Source: Splendidivirga corallicola
GTDB taxonomy: Bacteria > Bacteroidota > Bacteroidia > Cytophagales > Cyclobacteriaceae
Length of the DNA: 64,000 bases
Direction of reading: 5' to 3'
NCBI GenBank assembly: GCA_030442035.1
Contig: JAUJEA010000001.1
Span: 372,001 to 436,000 of the forward strand
Shown here: in pieces, positions 28,662 to 38,377 of the stretch
Layout: each line of letters opens with the position of its first letter
Position numbering within the stretch: the first letter of the stretch is position 1
The notes under the pieces: model-generated
Database searches by the model: none
The model's input: only the letters and a program-made list of their open reading frames with translations
Told to the model about the DNA's origin: nothing
Made by a program: the position numbers and the translations under genes

Positions 28662-30251
28662 TTAGAATGGAGCCGGACCATCTTCGGGTGTGGTTGAAGA
28701 AGGATCTGAAGATGATTCGTCTGAGCCGGGATTATTTATTTTACTGCCAAAAGTAACTGTGTTACCGGAATCAAATTCACTCGGAATACCTGTGCTGCCA
28801 AATGATCCATAACCCTCTCCGCCGGAGCCCATATCCAGATCGGCAAACTTGGTATATTTTCCAATAAATTTCAGATTGACATTATCAAGAGAACCATTTC
28901 GATGCTTAGCAATAATTACCTCTCCGGTTCCCTGGGTTGGCATACCATTTTCATCCTCAGTGATACCATAGTATTCAGGCCTATATAAGAACATCACCAT
29001 ATCGGCATCTTGTTCTATGGAACCTGATTCCCTAAGGTCCGATAATTGAGGACGTTTATCTCCACCCCTTGTTTCAACTGCCCTGCTCAACTGTGACAAT
29101 GCTATGACGGGAATACTCAGCTCTTTGGCAATGGTTTTGAGTGCACGTGAAATAGACGCAATTTCCTGTTCGCGATTACCACCGCCTCCTCCACTTTTTG
29201 AAGAATCTCCACTCATCAACTGAAGATAATCAATAACAACAAGCTGGATATCATGTTGTGATTTCAATCTTCTACATTTTGCCCTTAGTTCAAGTATTGA
29301 AAGTCCGGGCGTATCATCGATAAAAATAGGAGCCTTGGTTAACTTGCTTGTTTTATGAAGTAACTGCTCCCATTCATAATCGGCCAGATTTCCCTTTTTA
29401 ATTTTTTCGCTCTCCAACTCTGCTTCGGCAGATATCAATCTATTGACCAATTGAACAGCCGACATTTCCAATGAAAAAATGGCAACAGCATGATTAAAAT
29501 CCACTGCCGCATTACGAAGGGCAGAAACCACAAAAGCAGTTTTACCCATACCAGGCCTTGCGGCGATAATAACTAAATCAGACCTTTGCCATCCGGAAGT
29601 GAGTCGGTCCAGGGCAGTAAATCCACTGGGGATACCAGTAAGTCCGTCCGAATGGTTTTTTCTTGCCTCAAGTTCCAAAAGTGCCTCATGCATAAGAGAC
29701 TTCATATCGGCAAAATTCTTCCTTATGTTGGATTCCGACACATCATAGATCTCCTGAGCAACATGGTCCAAAAGTGAAAAAGCATCGGTTGTATCTTCAA
29801 AGGCATCACGTTGAACTTCAGATGAGATTTTTATCAGATCCCGCTTAATGGCACGTTCGGTAATTATCCTTGCATGATATTCGATATTTGCCGCTGAATT
29901 AACTCTTGTAGTCAGTTGGGTGATATAATAAGCACCGCCGACTAATTCCAGCTTTCCATCTTTCTTTAATTGATTACTTACAGTAAGCAAATCAATAGGT
30001 TCGGAATTGTTGAAGAGCGTTACAATAGCCTTATAGATCTCCTGATGGGCATCCTTATAGAAATTTTCAGGTTTTAAAATGTCAATAACTGCTGTTAATG
30101 CATCCTTTTCCAGCATTAATGCTCCTAAAACAGCCTCCTCCATTTCCACAGCCTGTGGGGGCAGTTTACCTAACTGATTTCCGGCATCACTTCCCATCAA
30201 ATTCCTGGACTTAAAATCCAATCTTCTTACAGGAGCATCATCTTTTTCCAT
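28662..30251 (-). CDS. dnaB: Replicative DNA helicase DnaB
   Basis: 529 residues. The N-terminal helical domain (about 30-130) includes EEAVLGALMLEKDALT. The RecA-like ATPase has Walker A AARPGMGKTAF near residue 230, the FSLEMSAVQLVNRL segment, Walker B QLVVIDYLQLMSG and the sensor segment ALSQLSRAVE. The C-terminal tail (about 480-529) is a Gly/Ser/Pro-rich disordered extension, common in Bacteroidota DnaB. There is no intein. It is the ring helicase of the chromosomal replisome. DnaA-box-like sites lie directly upstream of its start. Confidence 0.96.
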   Translation of the reverse strand: MEKDDAPVRRLDFKSRNLMGSDAGNQLGKLPPQAVEMEEAVLGALMLEKDALTAVIDILKPENFYKDAHQEIYKAIVTLFNNSEPIDLLTVSNQLKKDGKLELVGGAYYITQLTTRVNSAANIEYHARIITERAIKRDLIKISSEVQRDAFEDTTDAFSLLDHVAQEIYDVSESNIRKNFADMKSLMHEALLELEARKNHSDGLTGIPSGFTALDRLTSGWQRSDLVIIAARPGMGKTAFVVSALRNAAVDFNHAVAIFSLEMSAVQLVNRLISAEAELESEKIKKGNLADYEWEQLLHKTSKLTKAPIFIDDTPGLSILELRAKCRRLKSQHDIQLVVIDYLQLMSGDSSKSGGGGGNREQEIASISRALKTIAKELSIPVIALSQLSRAVETRGGDKRPQLSDLRESGSIEQDADMVMFLYRPEYYGITEDENGMPTQGTGEVIIAKHRNGSLDNVNLKFIGKYTKFADLDMGSGGEGYGSFGSTGIPSEFDSGNTVTFGSKINNPGSDESSSDPSSTTPEDGPAPF

Positions 30252-30685
30252 TCAATAATTTAGTTAAATTTCTTGAATTAGTTGAAACAGACCAGGTCTG
30301 ATTTTAAAACTAAGATATTCTTCATGAGCATTATCACCCGCCTTTACTTCAACAGGCTACAAAACAAAGTCCAATAAAAAATCGCATTAATATGCCTGGC
30401 GAATGACATCAAAATCATAAAAAATTACTCTATGATCGTATCCCACTAGACAAACCTAAGGAAAGTATTTTAATAAGTAAATCATTTGTGACACATTTCT
30501 TTTTCAACAGATCCGAGCTTTTTTCCACAATCTATTAAGGTTTTTTTCCACATCATTGACAATAATATTGACGTTCTTATTCACGAGTCGGAAAGGTTTA
30601 TCCACAATTTATGCACAATTAAAAAGGGTATTAAATTTGTCACTCCTTTAATTTATTTTAATTTTGAGTGCTTAATAAATTGTCA
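30252..30685. other. AT-rich gap between divergent dnaB and Mpl-like genes
   Basis: 434 bases with no reading frame. It should hold promoters for both divergent genes. The right half carries the four DnaA-box-like sites listed separately, followed by an AT-rich tract. The left half shows nothing notable. Confidence 0.5.
30521..30617 (+). promoter_or_regulatory. Cluster of four DnaA-box-like 9-mers
   Basis: In one orientation: TTTTCCACA (30521-30529), TTTTCCACA (30544-30552), TTATCCACA (30598-30606) and TTATGCACA (30609-30617). The last two match the DnaA-box consensus TTATNCACA exactly and start 11 bases apart. The first two differ from it at one position. They lie in a 434-base gap between dnaB and an Mpl-like gene, next to a T/A-rich stretch (30620-30665). 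The cluster may be a replication-origin component or a DnaA-controlled dnaB promoter. Confidence 0.5.
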
Positions 30686-32053
30686 ATGCATCACAAGAAT
30701 AACAGGATACATTTCATTGCGATTGGAGGAAGTGTAATGCATGGCTTGGCCATTGCGTTGAAAGAAAAAGGGTTCGATGTAAGTGGCTCCGACGATCAGA
30801 TCTATGAACCCTCAAGATCCAACCTGGAAAAGCATAATTTATTACCCGCAATAGGATGGAACCCGAATAATATTACAAAGGATATCGATGCCGTGATCCT
30901 GGGTATGCATGCCAGATCGGACAATCCTGAATTACAAAAGGCGCTCGATGCCGGTATTAAGGTTTATTCATATCCCGAATTTATTTATGAGCAATCAAAA
31001 TCAAAGCAAAGGATCGTCATAGCGGGAAGTCATGGAAAGACATCCATTACAGCAATGATCATCCACGTTTTGAATTATCATAAAAAGAGATTCGACTTTC
31101 TAATAGGTTCCAGGGTAAATGGATTTGAAAATCAGATACGATTAACGGAAGAGGCTCCTATGATCATTTTGGAAGGTGACGAGTATCTTTCATCTCCAAT
31201 TGACAAAACACCAAAATTCCTTAAGTATCACCATCATATCGGTCTTATCAGTGGTATCTCGTGGGACCATATCAATGTATTTCCAACAGAAAGTGAATAT
31301 GTAAGACAATTTGATCGTTTTGCAGACGCTTCTCCCAAGGCTGGATCATTGATCTATTGCGAAGAGGACCCAATGACAGCTGTAATTGGAGGGAAGGAAA
31401 GAGCTGATGTAAACAGAATAGAATACAAAACTCACCCTTTTACTATCAAAGATGGTAAAACGTATCTTACTACGGAAAATGGTGATGTAGCCGTTCCGGT
31501 ATTCGGAGAGCATAATATGCAAAATATAGCCGGAGCACAAAGAGTATTGGCAAGACTGGGAATAACAGATCCGGAATTCTATGAAGCCATGCAATCTTTT
31601 AATGGAGCCTCGAACCGCCTGGAACTGGTAGATGAGAATCAAAATACATCCATTTATAAAGATTTTGCTCATGCTCCTTCCAAAGTACAGGCTACAACCA
31701 GTGCTTTTAAAAAGCAGTTCAACAGGCCGGTTGTGGCTTGTCTGGAATTGCACACATTTAGTAGTCTAAACAAGGATTTTCTGCCTAATTATGCTGAAAC
31801 ATTGGATATGGCTGATCTACCGATTGTCTACTATGATCACGAAACACTCCAACATAAAGGGTTACCAGATATTAGCCCGGAGGATGTAAAGGAAGCCTTT
31901 AATAATGAAGCTTTGGTTGTAAAAACAAGTAAAGAAGATCTACAGAGTTTCCTCATTCAGCAAGATTGGAAAGATAAAAACTTGCTTATGATGAGTTCCG
32001 GAAATTTTGGGGGTATTGATCTTAAAACACTAAGCGAGAAAATTTTGAATTAA
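30686..32053 (+). CDS. mpl: Mpl-like Mur ligase (UDP-MurNAc:tripeptide recycling ligase type)
   Basis: 455 residues from the ATG at 30686; an in-frame GTG at 30668 is less likely. The N-terminal NAD(P)-like domain begins IHFIAIGGSVMHGLAIAL. The ATP-binding loop is GSHGKTSITAMI near residue 113. The central segment with EGDEYLSSP, KFLKYHHHIGLIS and SWDHINVFP resembles Mpl more than MurC. Mpl joins recycled murein tripeptide to UDP-MurNAc. Because MurC is a close relative and lies elsewhere in most genomes, MurC identity is the alternative. It is the first + gene after the DnaA-box cluster. Confidence 0.82.
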   Translation: MHHKNNRIHFIAIGGSVMHGLAIALKEKGFDVSGSDDQIYEPSRSNLEKHNLLPAIGWNPNNITKDIDAVILGMHARSDNPELQKALDAGIKVYSYPEFIYEQSKSKQRIVIAGSHGKTSITAMIIHVLNYHKKRFDFLIGSRVNGFENQIRLTEEAPMIILEGDEYLSSPIDKTPKFLKYHHHIGLISGISWDHINVFPTESEYVRQFDRFADASPKAGSLIYCEEDPMTAVIGGKERADVNRIEYKTHPFTIKDGKTYLTTENGDVAVPVFGEHNMQNIAGAQRVLARLGITDPEFYEAMQSFNGASNRLELVDENQNTSIYKDFAHAPSKVQATTSAFKKQFNRPVVACLELHTFSSLNKDFLPNYAETLDMADLPIVYYDHETLQHKGLPDISPEDVKEAFNNEALVVKTSKEDLQSFLIQQDWKDKNLLMMSSGNFGGIDLKTLSEKILN

Positions 32054-32098
32054 ATTAAATTCAAGATCACTCAAGCCTTATTTAAAAAATTACTATAA

Positions 32099-32902
32099 AT
32101 GGTTTTAAACTTAAAAAACCCTCTTTCTTTCTTCGATTTAGAAACGACCGGGACCAATATTACCAATGATCGAATCGTAGAATTCTCTATTATCAAAATG
32201 ATGGTGAATGGAGAAACGATCACTAAAACTCGTAAGATAAACCCTACCATACCTATCCCTTTGGAAACCAGTTTGATCCATGGCATTTATGATGAGGATG
32301 TAAAAGACGCACCAACTTTTAAGAGTATCGCGAAAGAACTTGCAAAATTTCTAGAGGGTAGCGATCTCGCCGGCTTTAATATTTTACGTTTTGATGTTCC
32401 TATCCTGGTTGAGGAATTTCTTAGAGCCGGGGTAGATTTTGAAGTCACGAATCGAAAGTTAATAGATGCCCAGAAAATATTCCATTTAATGGAAAAAAGA
32501 AATCTGTCAGCAGCCTACAAATTCTATTGTAACAAGGAACTAAAGGATGCACATAGCGCTGAAGCCGACACAAAGGCAACCCTTGAGGTACTTGAATCAC
32601 AAGTAAAAAAATATGAGGGGCAAACCGTCAGCGACATGAGGGGAAACGAAATCGGAGTGATCAAAAATGACATGGCAATTCTCCATGAATTGACTTCTTC
32701 TAAAATGGTAGATCTGGCTGGACGACTTATTTTAAATGATCAGGGAGAAGAAGTTTTTAATTTTGGGAAACACAAAAATCGAAAGATCAGTGAGGTATTT
32801 AAAAAGGAACCCAGCTATTATGAATGGATGATGAATGGAGATTTCCCTCTTGATACAAAAAGAAAACTTACAGAGATCAAGCTGCGGGGCTTTCAAAGGT
32901 AG
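32099..32902 (+). CDS. DEDDh 3'-5' exonuclease with C-terminal DUF3820 domain
   Basis: 267 residues. The exonuclease domain (about 1-170) holds the DEDDh residues: FFDLETTGT (D, E), FNILRFDVPIL (D) and HSAEADTKATLEVL (H, D). It is of the polymerase III epsilon type but free-standing. A separate C-terminal module (about 215-260, NFGKHKNRKISEVFKKEPSYYEWMM, in part) is DUF3820, found fused to such exonucleases. The likely role is trimming of DNA 3' ends in repair or proofreading in trans. It follows the Mpl-like gene by 45 bases. Confidence 0.88.
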   Translation: MVLNLKNPLSFFDLETTGTNITNDRIVEFSIIKMMVNGETITKTRKINPTIPIPLETSLIHGIYDEDVKDAPTFKSIAKELAKFLEGSDLAGFNILRFDVPILVEEFLRAGVDFEVTNRKLIDAQKIFHLMEKRNLSAAYKFYCNKELKDAHSAEADTKATLEVLESQVKKYEGQTVSDMRGNEIGVIKNDMAILHELTSSKMVDLAGRLILNDQGEEVFNFGKHKNRKISEVFKKEPSYYEWMMNGDFPLDTKRKLTEIKLRGFQR

Positions 32903-32934
32903 TCTTTACCCGAAAAAATAAAACCTTTATTCCA

Positions 32935-34113
32935 CTAAAAACTCCATTTCAAACGAAAATACAATAATCTTGCTGTTGCTCCCATTTCATCATTTTCCTC
33001 CGAATGAAAAATTTGCCCGATTGCATCAAAATCCAGGTTATCTTCCAAAGAAATGGTTAGTGCAGGATTGATGAATATTGCCCTATCACCCGGAAAAGTC
33101 ATGGCCGACAAGCTGCCACTGACCAAAGGAGAGAATGAAAAACTACTTTGTAAAAAAATGGAATATTGATAAGGCAACAATTCCTTCACACCCAACTGTT
33201 CAAAGTTGAGATTGCTCAACAGGAAACTTTCAGTATCTCCTTTAATTCCGGTATTCACCAGAAATGAACCATGAATGTAAAGGGTATTCTTAAAAGAATA
33301 ATCCCAGGACATTGATAATAACAAGCTTTCAAAGTTATTCTCTTCAACATCGGAATAGGGTTTAAACCAGGTAGCCTCTCCTTTGAATCCCGCCCCTTTA
33401 ATATTTCCTGCCCATCCAAGTCCCAGAACAAGGTCTTCTCTGGCTTTTCCTGCCAGAAGCTGCATATCATAATTCCATTTGTTCCATTTCCACAGGCCGG
33501 CGATACTCCAGTCATCCAGATCAGTTACAAAATTCGAAGCCAATTCAAGACTTGAAGCAAAGCCATAATATTTCTTAATGCGTATTCCATCGGTTCCGGG
33601 CCTTTCTTCATAGTCAAAGTCAAAGAATGAATACGCATTAAAAATATCATTGGGATTCCAGGCAAGGTTCACCCCCCAATTGATACGTTGTTTTCCCAGT
33701 CGTACTTCCCAATCGTCCTTTATCCATTCAAAATAAAATCTGTCCAATGTGGTATTCAATATCATTGAACGCCCTTCAATGATGTTTAAACTCAAATTCA
33801 AAAAGCTACCCTGATCCTCTATAATATCTCCATAGTTGGGTATGGCTCTTACTAAATCTCCATAAAAAAGTCGATTCCTGGCTTCCGCATATATGGTTAA
33901 ATTCGGATGCACATACCATTTAAAATTTAACCTGTTATGTACAAGATTATCAAAAAGGACTGAGTCAAAGCCCGAAATGAAATTGAAAGTTTGAAGCGTT
34001 TTAAGATATCCATTCAGCTCCCAGTTTTTCTCCTCGTCCTGAGCGGAAACATGGGAGGTAAACAGGATTGAAACAATAAATAATACAACTGCAAATGGCC
34101 TATTCGGAGACAT
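32935..34113 (-). CDS. Outer-membrane beta-barrel protein, DUF1302-like
   Basis: 392 residues with a cleavable signal peptide (SILFTSHVSA-QD) and many alternating aromatic beta strands. The sequence ends at a Phe (LYFRLKWSF), the usual barrel C-terminus. A notable block near residues 132-165 is WEVRLGKQRINWGVNLAWNP, followed by NDIFN. The GKQ-x-x-WG...NP pattern recalls DUF1302/porin-type barrels that pair with exporters. The gene overlaps the ABC ATPase gene by 14 bases and is the last of six co-oriented genes, so it is probably the outer-membrane part of that exporter. Substrate unknown. Confidence 0.75.
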   Translation of the reverse strand: MSPNRPFAVVLFIVSILFTSHVSAQDEEKNWELNGYLKTLQTFNFISGFDSVLFDNLVHNRLNFKWYVHPNLTIYAEARNRLFYGDLVRAIPNYGDIIEDQGSFLNLSLNIIEGRSMILNTTLDRFYFEWIKDDWEVRLGKQRINWGVNLAWNPNDIFNAYSFFDFDYEERPGTDGIRIKKYYGFASSLELASNFVTDLDDWSIAGLWKWNKWNYDMQLLAGKAREDLVLGLGWAGNIKGAGFKGEATWFKPYSDVEENNFESLLLSMSWDYSFKNTLYIHGSFLVNTGIKGDTESFLLSNLNFEQLGVKELLPYQYSIFLQSSFSFSPLVSGSLSAMTFPGDRAIFINPALTISLEDNLDFDAIGQIFHSEENDEMGATARLLYFRLKWSF

Positions 34114-34807
34114 GTGTTAAGTTACTCTTTACAACATCTGATACAATGATACCGTCCTCCAAAGTAATGATCCGCTTGGCTTTATCAATCACTCTCTGAT
34201 CATGCGTGGAAAAAATGAACGTAGCTTTCTCCTTTTCATTCATCTCAGCCATCATATCAAGCAAATTACTGGTTGATACAGAATCCAGATTTGCTGTGGG
34301 TTCATCTGCCAGGATAAATTTTGGTCTGGAAGCCAACGCTCTTGCGACGGCCACTCTTTGCTGTTGCCCGCCGGAGAGTTGGGATGGCCGCCTGTTGTAT
34401 TGTTCGGCAATACCTACTTCTTCCAAAAGCTCCATGGCTCTTTGATTTCTTTCCTTCTTGCTTACATTCTGTAGCTCCATAATAAAGGCTACATTTTCAA
34501 TCGCTGTCAACACAGGTATCAAATTATATGATTGAAATACAAAACCAATATTGTTCAAACGAAAGTCAATTAATTGGCTTTCTTTCATTTCGGAAATATC
34601 TCGGCCACCAATCAATATTTTCCCCCTGGTAGGGCTGTCCAAGCCACCAATAATGTTCAACAATGTTGATTTCCCGGAACCTGACGGACCCACAATAGCT
34701 GTGAATTCTCCAGGTTCAATCTGGAGATTCACCCCTCTCAGGGCTTCCACCGGAATTTCATCCGGGTTATATACCTTTTTTACATCAATGACTTCAATGA
34801 TTGCCAT
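34100..34807 (-). CDS. ABC transporter ATPase, LolD/MacB type
   Basis: 235 residues. Walker [13 protein letters not shown] lies near residue 41, the Q-loop [12 protein letters not shown] near 92, signature [15 protein letters not shown] near 144, Walker [14 protein letters not shown] near 165 and the H-loop STHD near 200. The signature and spacing place it in the LolD/MacB/FtsE group, which drives mechanotransmission through FtsX-type permeases rather than classical transport channels. Two such permeases are encoded immediately upstream and a barrel protein overlaps its 3' end. Confidence 0.95.
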   Translation of the reverse strand: MAIIEVIDVKKVYNPDEIPVEALRGVNLQIEPGEFTAIVGPSGSGKSTLLNIIGGLDSPTRGKILIGGRDISEMKESQLIDFRLNNIGFVFQSYNLIPVLTAIENVAFIMELQNVSKKERNQRAMELLEEVGIAEQYNRRPSQLSGGQQQRVAVARALASRPKFILADEPTANLDSVSTSNLLDMMAEMNEKEKATFIFSTHDQRVIDKAKRIITLEDGIIVSDVVKSNLTHVSE

Positions 34808-34818
34808 AAGTATAAAAT

Positions 34819-36033
34819 TTAAATTTTATTTAACGCTTCAACCGGTTTTAACCTGATAGCTTTAAACGCAGGATACATAGCGCCTAACAAAGCTGTAATA
34901 AATATACCCGCTGCCAAACCAGCATATTGCTGAAATGCTAACGTTGGATAAACGACAGTGCTATATCCAATATCTTCCAGTCCTTTGGCATAGGAAGACA
35001 GATCAAAACCATTATAGGAAAAATAACTCAACGTGAGGTATCCGAAAAACAGACCTATGGGGCAAGATATCAGGCCAAGATAAAAGGTTTCAAATAAGAT
35101 CATTGAAAATACCCTTATCTTATTCATACCGATGGCCATCAACATACCAAGTTCCCGAATTCTTTCAAGTACTGCCATCAGCATGGTATTTACAATACCA
35201 AATACCAAAGCCAACATAAAAATGGTAACCAAAATCGTCGTACTAATTTTTGATTGAGATCTTAGCATCTCAATCTCCGGAGCTATGTCTGACCATTTTT
35301 CAACCAGATACTGCTGATATATATTGGAAACATCTTTGTAAACACTGTCTTCATTGGCTGTAGGCTCAAGTAAAATGGCCACCTCATTCACCTTGTTCTC
35401 AGCACCAATGCTTCGGGCTATATCCCTGGCTCTGACAAACACAGATCCTTCATTGAGTTTTGGCGACTGGGCTTTATAAATACCATTAACTCTAAAAGCC
35501 GCAGCTGTTATATCTCCCAGTTCATTCTGGAAAGTAAGGACCAATTTCGATCTGATCTTAACATTAAGCTTTTCAGCCAGCTTCTCACCCAGAATAATCG
35601 GATTGCGCATCTTACCGTCGAGATATTCCCCTTCAATAATCAGATCCTCAACATTGGAAACTGTAGGCTCTTCCTTTCTGTCAATGCCAATTACTTTTAC
35701 GCCCGAAGCAGTTTTGCTAGAACTTATCATAGCACTGACAATAGATCGAGCAGTTACTCCCTTTACACCCTCAATCTGTTTTATTTTATCCAATTGTACA
35801 TCCCCCTCTTTTAAATCGTACTTCAGGTCGAAGTCATCTTTGAATTTTGGATGATGCACTTGCATATGGGCCAATTCATATTTCACAATATTGTCCAAGT
35901 AACTATCGGTAAAAGCATTGATAAAACCTATAGCAAGCGTAAGACCCCAAACTCCTACGATCATGGCCATAATAATCACCAAACTCCTAATCCGTTGCCT
36001 CCAAACATTCCTCCATGCAATAAAAAATAACAT
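34819..36033 (-). CDS. FtsX-type ABC permease, second subunit
   Basis: 404 residues with the MacB/LolC/E plan: one N-terminal helix (about 16-38, beginning LVIIMAMIVGVWGLTLAIGF), a large periplasmic domain (about 40-265), then three C-terminal helices including the VFGIVNTMLMAVLERIRELG segment that couples to the ATPase. It ends with FKAIRLKPVEALNKI, the usual amphipathic tail. Paired with a non-identical permease 12 bases upstream, it would form a heterodimer as in LolC/LolE. Confidence 0.92.
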   Translation of the reverse strand: MLFFIAWRNVWRQRIRSLVIIMAMIVGVWGLTLAIGFINAFTDSYLDNIVKYELAHMQVHHPKFKDDFDLKYDLKEGDVQLDKIKQIEGVKGVTARSIVSAMISSSKTASGVKVIGIDRKEEPTVSNVEDLIIEGEYLDGKMRNPIILGEKLAEKLNVKIRSKLVLTFQNELGDITAAAFRVNGIYKAQSPKLNEGSVFVRARDIARSIGAENKVNEVAILLEPTANEDSVYKDVSNIYQQYLVEKWSDIAPEIEMLRSQSKISTTILVTIFMLALVFGIVNTMLMAVLERIRELGMLMAIGMNKIRVFSMILFETFYLGLISCPIGLFFGYLTLSYFSYNGFDLSSYAKGLEDIGYSTVVYPTLAFQQYAGLAAGIFITALLGAMYPAFKAIRLKPVEALNKI

Positions 36034-36045
36034 AATCTTGAAGTT

Positions 36046-37263
36046 TTATTTTCTGAGTGCTTTTGTAACAATAAATCTTTGGATATAATAAACCGGATAG
36101 ATCCCGAGTATTAATGACATAATCAAAACAACTATTCCTTGATTTAGGAAAAGCGAGGGATCCATGGAAAAAGGCACAATAGGTTCAATACCAAAATTTT
36201 CAAATGCCTTAGCATAATCACCAGTCATGAGTATTGGATTATAATGGAACCAGATAATAATGGGCAGGCTTAGTATAATTCCTACTATAACACCACTCAG
36301 GCCTAGCAAAATCATTTCTAAAAGAATGGTCAGTTGCATTTTGAATCTCCTCATACCGATAGCAACCATAATCCCAAATTCATAGCTTCTCTCCGAGGTC
36401 ATCATAAGAAAGGTACCGAACATACCAAAACCTATAATGGCATATAAAATATATAAAATGATCTTTCCGCTCACATAATCTAACTCTATCTGTTGTATTA
36501 ATTCCGGCATCATTGATCTCCAGTCCATCACTTCATATTCATCAAGGTTCAATTTTGCGGTTACTTCCTGCATAACTCCCTCCACTTCATCTGCATTATT
36601 CAGCACAAAGGCAATCGCTGTTAATCTTCCTTCAGCGGCATAAAACCATTGAGATGTTTTAAGAGGCATATAGACCGATTGATTGTTCAGGTCAGGTATT
36701 GGGAATTTCAAAATGCCTTCAACCGGAAATTTGCCTACGGCACTCGCACCATGATATCCTTGTCCCAACATGACCAGGGTATCTCCAATACCGATCTTCA
36801 GGTATTCCGCCAAGCCCTCGGAAAGGAGCACCGCTTCTTTTTCATTTGTTAAAAAGTTACCATCAATTAATTTATCCTTGATCCGTGTCAAGTTATTTTC
36901 AGCTTCCGGATCAATACCAACAACCATAGTCCCTTTGGTTTTATCCTGATAAGAAGCCAATGCGAAAGATTCAAGCCGGGGCACAACCTCCTGAACGCTC
37001 TGAATGCGACGTAGACTATCGATCATTTCTTTACGCTCAGGCATGCTCTTATCCAGGCTCTTTTCATCCCAATATCCTGAATGATGAACCTGAATGAAAC
37101 CTGTATAGAAACGCACAGCGTTATCTATCATCCGGCCATAGCTACCAAATTGCATTGATTGCATAATGGCTGCAAAAAAAACAGCAAAGCTAATGGAGGC
37201 TAACGTTATTAAAGTACGTCGCTTATTCCTCCAAATATTCCTCCAGGCAAGTTTTGAGTACAT
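36046..37263 (-). CDS. FtsX-type ABC permease, first subunit
   Basis: 405 residues with the same four-helix MacB/LolC/E topology as its neighbour: NIWRNKRRTLITLASISFAV at the N-terminus, a periplasmic domain to about residue 275, and SERSYEFGIMVAIGMRRFKM before the last helices. Sequence divergence from the second permease is high, so the pair is an old heterodimer. It starts 151 bases after the LolA-fold gene stop. The set of permease, permease and ATPase is complete without any other component. Confidence 0.92.
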   Translation of the reverse strand: MYSKLAWRNIWRNKRRTLITLASISFAVFFAAIMQSMQFGSYGRMIDNAVRFYTGFIQVHHSGYWDEKSLDKSMPERKEMIDSLRRIQSVQEVVPRLESFALASYQDKTKGTMVVGIDPEAENNLTRIKDKLIDGNFLTNEKEAVLLSEGLAEYLKIGIGDTLVMLGQGYHGASAVGKFPVEGILKFPIPDLNNQSVYMPLKTSQWFYAAEGRLTAIAFVLNNADEVEGVMQEVTAKLNLDEYEVMDWRSMMPELIQQIELDYVSGKIILYILYAIIGFGMFGTFLMMTSERSYEFGIMVAIGMRRFKMQLTILLEMILLGLSGVIVGIILSLPIIIWFHYNPILMTGDYAKAFENFGIEPIVPFSMDPSLFLNQGIVVLIMSLILGIYPVYYIQRFIVTKALRK

Positions 37264-37414
37264 ATCCTTTGTTTTAAAAAATGTAAGCCTAGTTTATAAA
37301 GCACGATCATCATATCATTGAGCACTGACCATATTAAAAGTTAAAGCCTTAGGCGCTCAAGTTATCAATCCATAACAGGAAGCCTGAAACCCCATAACCA
37401 ACATCCAAAGGCCA

Positions 37415-38179
37415 TCACCTTATGCGCTTCATGTTTTGCATCGAGAAAAAATTATCATCAATGTTTATATTGAATTTCATTTGATTGTACTGGACCACTG
37501 TTTTGTGTCCTTCTTCATCAGCCGGGATCATTTCCAGTCTCGTAGGAAGCACACGGTCATCCATTTTCTTTATATCGGAAAGCTTCATGGTGTTGATCAG
37601 ATAACCTTCTTCATCATAATATTTAAAAAGTAGTTGTAAGTAGTCTGCTTTGCTGATATATGCATAAATCTTTCCCCAAACAACTGCTGCATCTTCCTTT
37701 GGCAACATTTCAATCTTGTAGCACTCATATCCCTGAATTGTTGTATCGGCTACAACTTTTTGGTAGTAATCATTCACAATTGACGATTCTTTAACCAAAT
37801 CATCATTAGTGAAATCGGATCCCATCCAAGATTGCATCATCATCGATGGAGGCAGTTTTATGACACGATCAATTTTGGGCTGCCAATTCCAGATTTCCTT
37901 ATGTCTCTTCAAGAAAGCTGTTCCTTTATCTCTGGCGGGTGCTTCTATCAGAATCAGGCTAAGCTTTTGTCCTTTGGCCCAGCTCTTTATTTTAACCTCC
38001 CTGGACCAATCAGGTCTGACTATGGTCATTGACATTTCTACTTTCGAAGAAACTCCCTGCATCTTGTCATCTGCTTTCTTAATAATCTCATAAGCATCCT
38101 GAGCCTGAACCTTGCTGCAAATAAGAAATGCCAGGGAAGGAAGCAGGTATTTAAATATTTTTGCTATTGGATTTTTCAT
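37415..38179 (-). CDS. Periplasmic LolA-fold outer-membrane lipoprotein-sorting-like protein
   Basis: 254 residues with a signal peptide (SLAFLICSKVQAQ). The body resembles the COG2834 family: ADDKMQGVSSKVEMSMTIV, then SWAKGQKLSLILIEAPARDKGTAFLK and the late GYECYKIEMLPKED and VLPTRLEMIP strands. The LolA-like half-barrel would bind a lipid or acyl chain in the periplasm. Members of this family are usually encoded with RND (MMPL) or FtsX-type exporters rather than being true LolA. Here it is between the TetR regulator and the two permeases, suggesting that it carries the exported substrate to the outer membrane. Confidence 0.85.
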   Translation of the reverse strand: MKNPIAKIFKYLLPSLAFLICSKVQAQDAYEIIKKADDKMQGVSSKVEMSMTIVRPDWSREVKIKSWAKGQKLSLILIEAPARDKGTAFLKRHKEIWNWQPKIDRVIKLPPSMMMQSWMGSDFTNDDLVKESSIVNDYYQKVVADTTIQGYECYKIEMLPKEDAAVVWGKIYAYISKADYLQLLFKYYDEEGYLINTMKLSDIKKMDDRVLPTRLEMIPADEEGHKTVVQYNQMKFNINIDDNFFSMQNMKRIR

Positions 38180-38377
38180 TTATTACTATTTTGAGTTTTC
38201 ATATATTCCTAAAATTGAATGTCATTTACTTAATTTTCAATGAGATTCATCATCCCTAAAAGCATATTTAGTCAATTAAGTTAAAGCTTGAAAAATACTC
38301 CAAATTAGCTCAGCTACATACTTTCCCGGGTTATCATAGCGTTCAGGACGTTATCCAATTATTAGGTCGAACTTCTT

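Noticed and set aside
28662-30251. Possible intein in dnaB
   Set aside because: The protein is of normal length (529 residues) and its ATPase motifs are uninterrupted.
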